A stretch of DNA of 64,000 nucleotides from Saccharopolyspora hirsuta (GCF_008630535.1 NZ_VWPH01000001.1:186001-250000), one strand, 5' to 3'; shown: positions 35,100-44,085, numbered from the stretch's first letter. Notes: a model not told the origin generated them from the letters alone. Made by a program: numbers and translations.

Positions 35100-36311
35100 T
35101 CACCGGGGGCGCTGCTGGCCGGGGAACCACCAGTCGGGCGGTGGTGGTCTCGCGTCGGGCTCCCAGCTGAGGTCGGCACCGGCGGGCAGGGTCGTGCTGA
35201 GGCGGTGGTCGGCCAGGACGCGGGCGATGTCGGAGGGCGAGATGATGCCGCGAAGCTCGCCGCCCGCGCAGACCAGGACGCGGCCGCGGCCCGCCTCGGT
35301 CATCCGCGGCAGCACCAGCGCCAGCGGTTCCCCGGGCTCGGCCACCGGCAGTTCCGCCAGGGGGCGGGCCACCTGGTGCAGCGGGGTGCCGCTGCGGGCT
35401 TGCACCGGCACCTCGCGGAGGTCGTGGAGCGTCACCAGCCCGCGCGGTCGCCCGTGCTCGTCGAGCACCGGGAGGGTGGAGTGCCGGTGCGCCACGGCCG
35501 CCTCGCGGAAGAACTGCTCCACGGTCTGCTCCGCGGGCGCGGTGTCGACCGGGCCGGACATCACGTCACCGACGGTGATCCCGGCGAGGGCGACGCCGAT
35601 GCGGGCCTGCTGCTCCTCGGCCGAGGCCATGTTGACGACGAAGAGGCCGAGCAGCACCCACCAGAGCCCACCGGGGCTGCGCGCGAGCACCTCGGCGATC
35701 CCGGCGGCGATCAGCAGGAACCCGAAGCCGCGCCCGGCCCACGCCGACCACACCGCCGCCCGGAACCGGTCACCGCGCCAGGCCCACAGCGCGGCCCGCA
35801 GGACCCGGCCGCCGTCCAGCGGGGCGGCGGGGACCAGGTTGAACACCGCCAGCACGGCGTTGAGCACCGCCAGGTACCCCAGCACGGCGGAGACGAGCTC
35901 GTCGGCACCCAACTGAGCGGCCGCCCAGCCGCCCGCGCCGAACACCAGGGCGAGCGCGAAGCTGGTGGCCGGGCCGACGGCGGCGATCCGGAAGTCGGCA
36001 CCGGCGGTGCGCGCCTCGCCCCGCAGCCGCGCCATCCCGCCCAGCAGCCACAGCGTGATCCCCTCCACGGCAACACCGTTGCGCCGGGCGACGACGGCGT
36101 GCGCGATCTCGTGCGCCAGCACGGAGCAGACCAGCAGCAGCGCCGCGATGATCCCGCTGACCGCGTAGGCGACCGGCGCGCGCCCGGGGAAGTCGGCGGG
36201 CAGCACGTACCCGCCGAGCCCGGCGGACACCAGCGCGACGATGCCGAGCACGCTCCAGTGCAACCCGACCCGGACCCCGGCGAACCGCCCCACCGGCACC
36301 GAATCCCTCAT
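35100..36311 (-). CDS. site-2-protease-like M50 metallopeptidase with CBS domains
   Basis: 403 residues. Zinc site HEIAH (VLAHEIAHAVVARRNGV) is near residue 65, and the third ligand is in FNLVPAAPLDGGRVLRA near 160. About six hydrophobic segments cover residues 10-230, followed by two CBS domains (ITVGDVMSGPVDTAPAEQTV and the second to about 385). Mycobacterial Rv2625c, a DosR-regulon protein, has the same architecture. ATG 36309-36311 has a GGAGGG ribosome binding site. It heads a minus-strand run M50, double-HAD, GH65, USP, USP. The substrate protein is unknown. Confidence 0.88.
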   Translation of the reverse strand: MRDSVPVGRFAGVRVGLHWSVLGIVALVSAGLGGYVLPADFPGRAPVAYAVSGIIAALLLVCSVLAHEIAHAVVARRNGVAVEGITLWLLGGMARLRGEARTAGADFRIAAVGPATSFALALVFGAGGWAAAQLGADELVSAVLGYLAVLNAVLAVFNLVPAAPLDGGRVLRAALWAWRGDRFRAAVWSAWAGRGFGFLLIAAGIAEVLARSPGGLWWVLLGLFVVNMASAEEQQARIGVALAGITVGDVMSGPVDTAPAEQTVEQFFREAAVAHRHSTLPVLDEHGRPRGLVTLHDLREVPVQARSGTPLHQVARPLAELPVAEPGEPLALVLPRMTEAGRGRVLVCAGGELRGIISPSDIARVLADHRLSTTLPAGADLSWEPDARPPPPDWWFPGQQRPR

Positions 36312-36414
36312 CAGGCCCTCCTGCGGACACCTCCCACTATCCGGCCGGAGGGCGGGCCTGACCAGGGCCATCGGCTCTCCCGGTGCGGCGCGACCTGGTT
36401 TCGGGCGGTGGCAA

Positions 36415-36445
36415 CCGGGTTCGGCCTCGTCGAGGTCGAACCCGG
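36415..36445. terminator. hairpin terminator after the AI-2E-family gene
   Basis: CCGGGTTCG (36415-36423) pairs with CGAACCCGG (36437-36445). An inner CCTCG/CGAGG stem extends the hairpin. It lies 3 bp past the permease stop on the minus strand. There is no clear T tract. Confidence 0.5.
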
Positions 36446-36447
36446 TC

Positions 36448-37515
36448 TCACGAGCGGGGAGCTCTCGGCGAGGTCTCGAGTTCGTCCTTCGCCTGCTGGT
36501 AGAGGACTTTCGCGGCCGCTGTCACGGGGAGGGCGAGCATGGCGCCGAGGACTCCGGCGAGCGCTCCGCCGACGAGGATGGCGACGAACGCGCCGAGCGG
36601 GGTCAGCTCGACGGTCCGGGCGAAGATCCGCGGTGCGAGCAGGTAGTTCTCGATCGCCTGGTAGACGATGAAGAACAGCAGGGTGACCACGGCCAGGGTG
36701 AGGCTCTGGCTCAGCGCCACCAGGGTTCCGGCCGTGGACGCCAGCGTGGCCCCGATCTGCGGGATGGTGTCCAGCAGCGCGACGACGAGCGCGAGCAGCG
36801 CCGGGTAGGGCACTCCGGCGGCCAGGAAGAACAGGTACGACGCGGTACCGGCGCACAGCGACACGATCGCCTGGCCGGTGACGTAACCGCCGACGCGGCC
36901 CATCGCGGTGCGGAGCGCCTCGGCGCGCCCCGGTTTCGCCTGGGACTCCGCGGCGGCGTGGATGCGCGGCATGGCCAGCGAGAAGTACACGGTGAGCGCT
37001 CCGACGGTGCACGCGGCGAAGAGACCGCCGAAGACGGTGCCCAGCACGGCGAAGCCCGCGGTCAAAGCTTCTCGGACGAAGGTCGCCGCCTTGGAGGCGG
37101 CCTGCTTCAGCGCATCGTGCAGGGCCGGGTCGTGCAGGTGGGACCCGAGGTCGCCCGGGTTGCCGAGATTCGCGCCGAGCCGCGTCAGCAGCACGGGGAC
37201 CTGCCCGATGAAGTGGCCGACCTGGCCGACCGCCGGGACGACGGCGAGGAGCACCACCGCGCCCACGACGAGGAGGACCCCGAGCAGGACGACGGCGATC
37301 GCCGGACCGCGCCGCCAGCGGTGCCGGTGCAGCCAGGCGACCGCTGGCTCGACGCCGAGCGCGAAGAAGAACCCCAGGAACACCAGTACGAGCATGCTGC
37401 GCACGGTGTAGGCGAGCGCGGCCAGCACGCCCACGGCCAGGTACACGCAGGCGATCTGCGCGTGGCGGATCAGCCGGAGCCCGGTTCCCGACCCGCCGGG
37501 AGAGTTGGTCGCCAC
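36448..37515 (-). CDS. AI-2E-family transporter (putative permease)
   Basis: 355 residues, with about seven or eight membrane helices and a soluble loop. The family signatures are FFFALGVEPAVAWLHRH near the N-terminus and the C-terminal VYQAIENYLLAPRIFARTVELTPLGAFVAILVGG. The family includes TqsA-like AI-2 exporters and Na+/H+ antiporter-like members; the transported substrate here is unknown. GTG 37513-37515 is the start. It is divergent from the alkyl sulfatase with about 185 bp between. Confidence 0.85.
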   Translation of the reverse strand: MATNSPGGSGTGLRLIRHAQIACVYLAVGVLAALAYTVRSMLVLVFLGFFFALGVEPAVAWLHRHRWRRGPAIAVVLLGVLLVVGAVVLLAVVPAVGQVGHFIGQVPVLLTRLGANLGNPGDLGSHLHDPALHDALKQAASKAATFVREALTAGFAVLGTVFGGLFAACTVGALTVYFSLAMPRIHAAAESQAKPGRAEALRTAMGRVGGYVTGQAIVSLCAGTASYLFFLAAGVPYPALLALVVALLDTIPQIGATLASTAGTLVALSQSLTLAVVTLLFFIVYQAIENYLLAPRIFARTVELTPLGAFVAILVGGALAGVLGAMLALPVTAAAKVLYQQAKDELETSPRAPRS

Positions 37516-37699
37516 GCCGGTCTCCGATCTCGTTCGCGACGGCAGGGCTCACGCCGAGCGTAGGGACTTCTGGAGCGCTCGCACCCGTTGCGGGGCGCAG
37601 CACCGGCTGGCCGCGCGCTCTTCACCCGATCGTGGACCCGGTGGTGTGCGGTCGAGCCCGCGGTGAGAATGGCGGGACCCGTTTGCGAGGGAGGGCGCG

Positions 37700-39601
37700 A
37701 TGACCCGCAGTTCCGGACCTCGGCCCGCGGAACCGGGGATCGCGGCGAACAACGCGCAGGTGCGCGAGCGGTTCCCGTTCGACGACACCCGAGATCTCGA
37801 CGACGCCCGACGCGGTTTCCTGGGCACGGCGGAGGAACCGCTGATCCGCGATGCGGGTGGTGCCGTCGCCTGGGACCTGGCGGCGTACGGCTTCCTCGAC
37901 CAGGACTGCCCGGACACCGCCAACCCCAGCCTGTGGCGGCAGGCGCGGTTGTGCTCGGAGCACGGCCTGTTCGAGGTCGTCGAGGGCATCTACCAGGTCC
38001 GCGGATTCGACCTGTCCAACATGACGCTGGTGGAGGGGGAGCGGGGCGTCTTCGTCATCGACCCGCTGCTGTCGGCGGGGCCCGCGGCCGCCGCCCTCGC
38101 GCTGTACCGCAGCCACCGCGGCGACCGTCCCGTCACCGGCGTCCTGTACACGCACAGCCACGTCGACCACTTCGGCGGCGTGCGGGGCGTCGTCACGGAG
38201 CAGGAGCTCGCGGCGGGCGTTCCGGTGCTCGCCCCGCAGGGCTTCCTGGTGCACGCCGTGAAGGAGAACATCTACGCGGGCACCGCCATGGCCCGCCGGG
38301 CCGCCTACATGTACGGCGCGGCGCTGGCCAAGGGCCCGCAGGGGCAGATCGGTGCTGGTCTGGGCCCGACCACCTCCACCGGGGCGGTCGGTCTCGTCCC
38401 GCCGACCACCGACATCACGCGCACCGGCCAGGCGGAGACCGTCGACGGCGTCCGGATGGTCTTCCAGCTGACCCCCGGCACCGAAGCCCCGGCCGAGCTC
38501 AACATCCACTTCCCGGACCACGCGGCACTGTGCGTGGCGGAGAACGCCACGCACAACATGCACAACCTGCTGACGCTGCGCGGCGCGGAGGTGCGCGACC
38601 CGCACGACTGGGCGCGCTACCTCACCGAGGCCATCGACCTGTTCGGGAACGCCTCCGACGTCGCCTTCGCCTCCCACCACTGGCCGGTCTGGGGCCGCGA
38701 GCGGGTGATCGCGTTCCTCGCCGAGCAGCGCGACATGTACGCCTACCTGCACGACCAGACGCTGCGGATGCTCAACCGGGGCATGACGCCGCTGGAGATC
38801 GCCGAGGAGTTCGAGCTGCCGCCGGGACTTCAGCGGGCCTGGCACGCGCACGGGTACTACGGGTCGGTCAGCCACAACACCAAGGCGGTGTACCAGAAGT
38901 ACCTGGGCTGGTTCGACGGGAACCCCGCCCACCTGTGGGAGCACCCGCCGGTCGAGGCCGCCACCCGGTACGTGGAGTTCATGGGCGGTGCCGACGAGGT
39001 CGTCCGGCGCGCTCGGAAGTCCTTCGAGGAGGGCGACTTCCGCTGGGTCGTGCAGGTGGTCAACCACGTGCTGTTCGCGCAGCCCGATCACGAGCAGGCG
39101 CGTGTCCTGCAGGCCGACGCGCTGGAACAGCTCGGCTACGGCTGCGAGAACGGGACCTGGCGCAACTTCTACCTGATGGGCGCGCACGAACTGCGGCACG
39201 GCTCGGTCGGCACACCGACCGCCACGACGTCCTCGGACGTGCTCAGCGCCCTGACGCTGGAACAGCTCTTCGACGCGCTTGCGATCCGGGTGGACGGACC
39301 GCGGTGCTGGGACGCGGAGATCACCGTCCGCTGGAACGTCCGCGACGGCGAGCCGCACACGCAGCTGCTGCGCAACGGCGTGCTCACCCACGTCGTCGGC
39401 AGCGGGCCCGCGGCGGGCAGCCCCGACGTCGAGGTGGCACTCGACGAAGCGGACCTGCGCGGTGTGCTGCTCGGCAGCACGACACCCGGAGCGCTGGCCG
39501 AGCAGGGCCGCGCTGAGATCACCGGTGACGCCGGGAAGATCGCGGAGCTCTTCGGCTACCTCGCCGAACCCGACCCGGACTTCGCCATCGTCACGCCCTG
39601 A
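37700..39601 (+). CDS. MBL-fold alkyl sulfatase (SdsA1/BDS1 type)
   Basis: 633 residues. The metallo-beta-lactamase zinc motif THSHVDHFGG is near residue 153, with more ligands in VAENATHNMHN and SHHWPVWG. An alkyl-sulfatase dimerisation domain follows (YDLHDQTLRML-like, then EIAEEFELPPGLQRAWHAHGYYGS). The last 120 residues form the SCP2-like C-terminal domain (DALAIRVDGPRCWDAEITVRW). It hydrolyses primary alkyl sulfates such as SDS to alcohol and sulfate. ATG 37700 follows GAGGG. No signal peptide is evident. Confidence 0.9.
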   Translation: MTRSSGPRPAEPGIAANNAQVRERFPFDDTRDLDDARRGFLGTAEEPLIRDAGGAVAWDLAAYGFLDQDCPDTANPSLWRQARLCSEHGLFEVVEGIYQVRGFDLSNMTLVEGERGVFVIDPLLSAGPAAAALALYRSHRGDRPVTGVLYTHSHVDHFGGVRGVVTEQELAAGVPVLAPQGFLVHAVKENIYAGTAMARRAAYMYGAALAKGPQGQIGAGLGPTTSTGAVGLVPPTTDITRTGQAETVDGVRMVFQLTPGTEAPAELNIHFPDHAALCVAENATHNMHNLLTLRGAEVRDPHDWARYLTEAIDLFGNASDVAFASHHWPVWGRERVIAFLAEQRDMYAYLHDQTLRMLNRGMTPLEIAEEFELPPGLQRAWHAHGYYGSVSHNTKAVYQKYLGWFDGNPAHLWEHPPVEAATRYVEFMGGADEVVRRARKSFEEGDFRWVVQVVNHVLFAQPDHEQARVLQADALEQLGYGCENGTWRNFYLMGAHELRHGSVGTPTATTSSDVLSALTLEQLFDALAIRVDGPRCWDAEITVRWNVRDGEPHTQLLRNGVLTHVVGSGPAAGSPDVEVALDEADLRGVLLGSTTPGALAEQGRAEITGDAGKIAELFGYLAEPDPDFAIVTP

Positions 39602-39624
39602 CCGCACGGGCTCGCCGACCCACT

Positions 39625-39643
39625 TTAGTACTATGCGTACTAG
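39625..39643. promoter_or_regulatory. TTAGTACTA-type palindromic operator, copy 1
   Basis: TTAGTACTATGCGTACTAG carries two overlapping copies of the TAGTACTA half-palindrome. The same core occurs at 43925 and twice at 44267-44290, always between genes. The regulator is unknown. Confidence 0.55.
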
Positions 39644-39682
39644 TGGTGCGCAAACCCTGGAACCCCTCGGCGATCAGCAGCC

Positions 39683-39787
39683 GTGGATTGCCGCGTCGTC
39701 CGCCGGGCCGCGCTCGGCGGCACGGCGGCCACGCTGGTGGCGGGCCCCGGCGTCTCGCTCCTCGTCATGGGGCTGGCGGTTTGCTAG
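39683..39787 (+). pseudogene. possible membrane-protein remnant downstream of the TTAGTACTA site
   Basis: A GTG opens 34 codons (CRVVRRAALGGTAATLVAG, then a hydrophobic GVSLLVMGLAVC) ending in TAG. It looks like a basic lead and a single transmembrane helix, either a tiny membrane protein or the relic of a gene once driven by the adjacent operator. There is no strong ribosome binding site. Confidence 0.25.
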
Positions 39788-39811
39788 GTCGTCTACCTCT
39801 AGTCGCCAGCA

Positions 39812-42271
39812 CTACGGATCCAGCGTCCGGAAGACCAGGCCGGGGTGCGGTTTCGGGCCGAACGACGTGGACTTCGGGGGCAGCCGGACACCGGCCGAGG
39901 CGGCGGCCCGGAGATCGGCCTGGGTCGGAGGGGCGGTCAGCACCGCCAGACCGCCGCGCGTGCGGACCTGGTGGACCGCCGAGCGGGCGCTGGCCGTGCA
40001 CGTGACGTGCTCCGGCTGGACCCGCCACAGGTCGTTGATCAGCACGGCGTGCAGGACCGTCGAGTGCACGTTCCGAATGGCCGGTGGGAAGTTCTCGAGG
40101 CTCGTGTCCAGCAGCTGTTGGTTCGGCGCGCTCGCCAGGAGAGCACCCGTCGGCGTCACCAGGACGAACGCAGGCCCGGTTCGCGCGTGCTGCTTGAGGA
40201 GCGCCGACCACTCCGGGAGTTCGCCGCGCAGCGGCTGGATGCGGAACGCGCGCGACGCGGCCTCCAGCGCGGCACGCGGGTCCACGTGGGGGAGCACCCG
40301 GTGGACCGGGGCCAGCCGCATCGGGGTTCGCGCGACGTCGACCAGGAGCCCGAGGACGTAGTCCCACGGCCCGGGTCCGCTGCCGGTCGCGTAGTACTCG
40401 CGGCGGAGCTGCCGCGCCGCGGCCCGCCGGTGGTGGCCGTCCGCGATGAACGCCGCCCGCGCGGCCAGCTCCCCGGCGATGTCGTCCTGCACATCGCGGT
40501 CGGACACGCGCCACACGCGGTGCAGGCCGCCGTCGTCGGCGAGCACCTCGGACACCGGCGGCAGCGCGGTCGCGCGCTGGAGGTGCTCGCTGGTCCGGCC
40601 GTCGCCGGAGAAGCCCAGCAGGATCGGGTCCAGGTTCACGGCCGCCTCGTGCATCAGGTCGGCGATGCCGCTGATCTGCTCCGGGACGGAGTCCTCGTGC
40701 GCGAGGAGCCCGCTGTCCAGGTGCACTGCGGCGAGGATCCCGCGCAGCGTGCCGCGCGGCCCGATCTGCTCGTAGGCGTACAACGCGGGCTCGCGGTCGC
40801 GGACGAGCGTGCCGCTGTGCTGCCAGGCGCGCAAGGTTCGCGCGGCTTCCGCTGCCGGGGCCTGGCCGGTGCGGTCCCACGGCGTCGCGTAGCGGGTGCC
40901 GAGGCGTCCGAGCTGGTGCGGTGCGATGTGCCAGCCGCGGAACGGGACGGCGGTGACCCCGTTCCGCGCTGGTTCGACGGCGGGAAGTGGCATGGTTTCG
41001 TCGACTCCGGGGGTGTGCTGGTCGAAATGCTCCTCCTCGGCCGCCTCGTCGTCGAAGGCACCCCTCTCCACCCGTGCCGGACCGGTGGCGAGGAGCGCCC
41101 CGAGACCGCACATCGCCGCCATCACGAGCACGGCACCGGCAGCGGGCAGGACCCCGGTCACCGGACCGGCCAGCAGCGGCCCGGTCGACTGGCCGATGAG
41201 CAGGTAGCTGTTGGCCGCGCCCACGAACGAGCTCTTCTGCTCGGCCGGGGCGTGCTTGCTGAAGTGCAGCAGCAGCGATTGGGCCAGGGCGGCGAAGCAG
41301 AACCCCTGGACCAGCCGGAACGGGACGAGCGCGAGCGAGTCGAGCGGCAGGGCGAGGAACGCGGTGCTCGCCCCGCAGCCGAGCGCCGCGACCGCGAAGG
41401 AGCGGACCGGGCGCTGGGCGTGGTCGTTGTGCTTGCCCCACCAGAACGAGCCGAGCAGCGACGCGCCCCACATCACCGAGTGGAGCACGCCGACCCACAA
41501 GCTCGCCGCGGTGGGTTCGGTGCCCCGGAGGTGTTCGGCGAAGACCGGGATCAGGCCGTACACGCCGAGGTACGCCGCGACCGCGGCCAGCGCCAGCGAG
41601 GTGGCGCCCGGGACCCGGGCCACGGGCGAACGCCGCCGCGCGGAGGTCCGCGCCGCCCGGCGTTCCGGTTCGCGGAGGCCGACGGCGCAGCCGATCGCCA
41701 GCACCGCGGCCGCAGCGGCGATCACGAGCATGAGCTCGGACAGGCCACCGCTGCCGACGAACAGCCCGCCCGCGATCGGTCCGACGAGCGCTCCGGCGGC
41801 GGTCGCGCTGAACGACTTGCCGAGCGCAGAACCCCGCTTCCGGTCGGAACCGGTCGATCCGGCGAACGCCGCCGCGGCCTCCACCACCCCGCCGAGCGTG
41901 CCCTGCAGCAGGCGCCCCGCCACCAGCAGCAGCGGGGTGGTGGCGGTGGCCATCACGACCATGGCCACCGCCAGACCGAGCAGCGCCCGCACGACCATCC
42001 ACTTCCGGCCGACGCGGTCGCCGAGCCGCCCCCACAGCGGCGTGGCGACGGTCAGGGCCAGGGCCGGGGCGGCGATCGCCACCCCGGCCCAGGTCTGGGT
42101 CCGCGCGGTCCCGGTGGTGCCGATCTGCTCCAGGTAGAAGGGCATGATCGGGACCAGCATCATCAGCCCGGCCGTGTTGACGAACTGCCCCGCCCACAGC
42201 AGCGGGAGGTTCCACCGCCCGTCCGCGGAGGTGCTGGCCGGGCGCGGCCGGGCCTGGACGCTGCGGGTCAC
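39812..42271 (-). CDS. MFS exporter fused to a DUF1015 (SbnI/SerK-like serine kinase) domain
   Basis: 819 residues. The first about 390 residues are a 12-helix major facilitator: WAGQFVNTAGLMMLVPIMPF in helix 1 and WGRLGDRVGRKWMVVRALLG as motif A. A short acidic linker leads to a DUF1015 domain from about residue 410 to the end. Its landmarks are VTAVPFRGWHIAP, PALYAYEQIGPRG, and AAFIADGHHRRAAARQL. DUF1015 includes SbnI and archaeal SerK, which phosphorylate free L-serine to O-phosphoserine, the substrate of SbnA. The gene starts at GTG, overlapping the SbnA-like stop (GTGA). Synthesis and export are therefore in one polypeptide. I know of no described protein with this fusion. The long frame upstream of 42271 is a shadow. 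Confidence 0.85.
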   Translation of the reverse strand: MTRSVQARPRPASTSADGRWNLPLLWAGQFVNTAGLMMLVPIMPFYLEQIGTTGTARTQTWAGVAIAAPALALTVATPLWGRLGDRVGRKWMVVRALLGLAVAMVVMATATTPLLLVAGRLLQGTLGGVVEAAAAFAGSTGSDRKRGSALGKSFSATAAGALVGPIAGGLFVGSGGLSELMLVIAAAAAVLAIGCAVGLREPERRAARTSARRRSPVARVPGATSLALAAVAAYLGVYGLIPVFAEHLRGTEPTAASLWVGVLHSVMWGASLLGSFWWGKHNDHAQRPVRSFAVAALGCGASTAFLALPLDSLALVPFRLVQGFCFAALAQSLLLHFSKHAPAEQKSSFVGAANSYLLIGQSTGPLLAGPVTGVLPAAGAVLVMAAMCGLGALLATGPARVERGAFDDEAAEEEHFDQHTPGVDETMPLPAVEPARNGVTAVPFRGWHIAPHQLGRLGTRYATPWDRTGQAPAAEAARTLRAWQHSGTLVRDREPALYAYEQIGPRGTLRGILAAVHLDSGLLAHEDSVPEQISGIADLMHEAAVNLDPILLGFSGDGRTSEHLQRATALPPVSEVLADDGGLHRVWRVSDRDVQDDIAGELAARAAFIADGHHRRAAARQLRREYYATGSGPGPWDYVLGLLVDVARTPMRLAPVHRVLPHVDPRAALEAASRAFRIQPLRGELPEWSALLKQHARTGPAFVLVTPTGALLASAPNQQLLDTSLENFPPAIRNVHSTVLHAVLINDLWRVQPEHVTCTASARSAVHQVRTRGGLAVLTAPPTQADLRAAASAGVRLPPKSTSFGPKPHPGLVFRTLDP

Positions 42272-43227
42272 GACGGCACCGCCGCTTCCGGTTCCCGCGC
42301 GGCGACCCAGTCGTCGCTGTAGACGAGGTCGAGGTAGCGCTCCCCGCGGTCCGGCAGGACGGTCACGATGCGCCCCGGGTCGGGCAGCCGGGAGATCAGG
42401 CGGGTTATCCCGGCGACGACCGCGCCGGACGAGCCGCCCGCGAAGATCTTCTCGGTGCTCAGCAGCCGTCGGCACCCGGCGGCTGACTCGGCGTCGGCGA
42501 CGTGCAGCACGTCGTCGATCTCGGTCGGGTCGAGGATCTCGGGCACCCGGCTGGCCCCGAACCCGGGGATCCGGCGCGGGGCCGGGGGAGCGCCGAAGAC
42601 GACCGAGCCGACCGCGTCGACGGCGACGACCTTGAGCCGCGGGTTCGTCTCCCGCAACCGCCGGGCGATGCCCTGGATGGAGCCCGTCGTGGAGACCGCG
42701 GCAACCAGGTAGTCGATGGGGCCGTCCACGGCGCGCAGGATCTCCTCCCCGGCGGTCTCGTGGTAGGAGCGCCAGTTGAGCTCGTTGGCGTACTGGTTGA
42801 TCTGCACCGCGTTCGGCGTCGATGCCACGAGCTCCCGGGCCCGCCGGACGCGGGTGTGCAGGTAGCCGCCCGCCTCATCGGGCTCGGTGACCATCTCCAC
42901 GTCGGCGCCGAACAGCTCCAGCAGCCGGAGGTTGGTCGGCGACGTCTTCGGGTCGACCACGGCGGTGAAGGACAGCCCCCGCAGCCCCGCGACCATCGCC
43001 AGGGCGATGCCGAGGTTGCCGGAGGTGCTCTCCACCAGCCGCATGCCCGGGCGCAGCGTCCCGTCCGCGAGCCCCCGTTCGACGATGAACCGGGCGGGGC
43101 GGTCCTTCATGCTCCCGCCCGGGTTGAGCATCTCCAGCTTGGCGAGCACCTCGGCCCCGGGGAAGCACCGGCTGAGCCGGACCACCGGCGTCGAGCCGAC
43201 GCAGTCGATCACGGAGTCGTGGATCAC
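42268..43227 (-). CDS. sbnA: SbnA-like O-phosphoserine-dependent PLP synthase (cysteine-synthase family)
   Basis: 319 residues. The PLP lysine is K41 in NPGGSMKDRPARF, the carboxylate loop is ESTSGNLGIAL near 66-76, the phosphate loop is in VSTTGSIQGIARRL, and a C-terminal FAGGSSGAVVAGI matches SbnA better than CysK. SbnA joins O-phospho-L-serine and L-glutamate to make N-(1-amino-1-carboxyl-2-ethyl)-glutamate, the precursor of 2,3-diaminopropionate. No SbnB-type dehydrogenase follows, so the adduct itself or a variant may be the end product. GTG 43225-43227 has GGAGG 5 bp upstream. Specificity for glutamate is not shown by the sequence. Confidence 0.82.
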   Translation of the reverse strand: MIHDSVIDCVGSTPVVRLSRCFPGAEVLAKLEMLNPGGSMKDRPARFIVERGLADGTLRPGMRLVESTSGNLGIALAMVAGLRGLSFTAVVDPKTSPTNLRLLELFGADVEMVTEPDEAGGYLHTRVRRARELVASTPNAVQINQYANELNWRSYHETAGEEILRAVDGPIDYLVAAVSTTGSIQGIARRLRETNPRLKVVAVDAVGSVVFGAPPAPRRIPGFGASRVPEILDPTEIDDVLHVADAESAAGCRRLLSTEKIFAGGSSGAVVAGITRLISRLPDPGRIVTVLPDRGERYLDLVYSDDWVAAREPEAAVPS

Positions 43228-43386
43228 GCGAACCTCCAGGGAGTGGGCGCGCTTCAGCGCGCAATCGGGTGTCGGGAAGTGCGACCGCGGCAGATCGCGG
43301 CCGTGCGTGGAACCGGGTGTGCTCGTCCGCGGGCACGGCGAACTCACGTCGAGCTCACCGACTCGACGAGCACTGCTGGTCGTGCG

Positions 43387-43827
43387 TCAGGTTCGCGAAA
43401 TTCCCGCCAGCGTCAGGAAAGCGACCCCGAAGGGTCTCCAGGGCGGCCTCGACCGGAGAAGCGCTGGCCGCACCGTGCGGCTGTGCAGAACTGCTGTGAC
43501 CGCCGCGGCGGCGACGAGCAGGAGCCCGAGGTCGGGCGATCTGTCGGCGAACGAACGCGCGGGGACGCTGCTGCTGAAGTCCAGCGCGGAGTCGCAGAAG
43601 GGCGCTCCGGGATCCGACCGCTCGCCCGGCCTCGCCAGCAGCTGCTCGCCGCTCAGGTCGTTCGCACCGGCCTGCACCGCTTCGTGCACGTGCGCCGAGG
43701 CACCGGTCGTCCTCGGATGCCCGGGAATCCCGTGCGCCGGGAGCAGGCAGAGCGGGACGAGGACGCCGAGCAACAGCAGGGGCAGCATCAGCCGCTGGAA
43801 CCGTTGCGGTGCGGTCGAATTCCTCAT
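43387..43827 (-). CDS. small membrane protein with a His-containing extracytoplasmic loop
   Basis: About 146 residues. A hydrophobic segment at residues 12-32 (LMLPLLLLGVLVPLCLLPAHG) and a second near 100-116 (DLGLLLVAAAAVTAVL) bracket a loop with HGIPGHP and SAHVHEAVQ, possible metal ligands. The architecture resembles small proteins found beside actinobacterial copper genes, but I do not recognise the family with certainty. It lies 160 bp upstream of the SbnA-like gene on the same strand and about 100 bp downstream of a TTAGTACTA operator. Start ATG 43825-43827 chosen; a GTG three codons earlier exists. Confidence 0.6.
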   Translation of the reverse strand: MRNSTAPQRFQRLMLPLLLLGVLVPLCLLPAHGIPGHPRTTGASAHVHEAVQAGANDLSGEQLLARPGERSDPGAPFCDSALDFSSSVPARSFADRSPDLGLLLVAAAAVTAVLHSRTVRPALLRSRPPWRPFGVAFLTLAGISRT

Positions 43828-43924
43828 GGCAACCACGCTGGTGCTGAGTCCGGGGAGGTGCCGCGGGCAGTGAGCGGGAAGGAGATCAGAAGCATGTCCG
43901 GGCGTGTCCGAGCTGGGATGTAGC

Positions 43925-43943
43925 TTAGTACTATCGAGTTTAG
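43925..43943. promoter_or_regulatory. TTAGTACTA-type palindromic operator, copy 2
   Basis: TTAGTACTATCGAGTTTAG shares its first ten bases with copy 1. It lies about 100 bp upstream of the minus-strand membrane protein/SbnA/MFS-DUF1015 run. Confidence 0.55.
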
Positions 43944-44052
43944 TTCACGCGACCCGGGGGTGCTGCGCGGGGTGACCGCTCGGTCGCGCAGCGCGAGGTT
44001 TCAGGGGCATCCTCCGGCGCATGGTCGGCCCCTGGGGCTCGCACCTGCGGAA

Positions 44053-44085
44053 GGGTGGTGACGACTGCAATTTCGGTTGAATTGC
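44053..44085 (+). repeat. extragenic palindrome, left flanking copy
   Basis: GGGTGGTGACGAC followed by TGCAATTTCGGTTGAATTGC. This is an inverted copy (with two changes) of 50197-50232. The 13-bp lead and the palindrome are shared. It lies at the left edge of the copper oxidase-to-CopZ block. Confidence 0.7.

Noticed and set aside
33564-36671. 1035-codon plus-strand frame opposite the HAD and M50 genes
   Set aside because: Antisense shadow with His/Arg/Gly-rich composition. The minus-strand genes have intact active sites.
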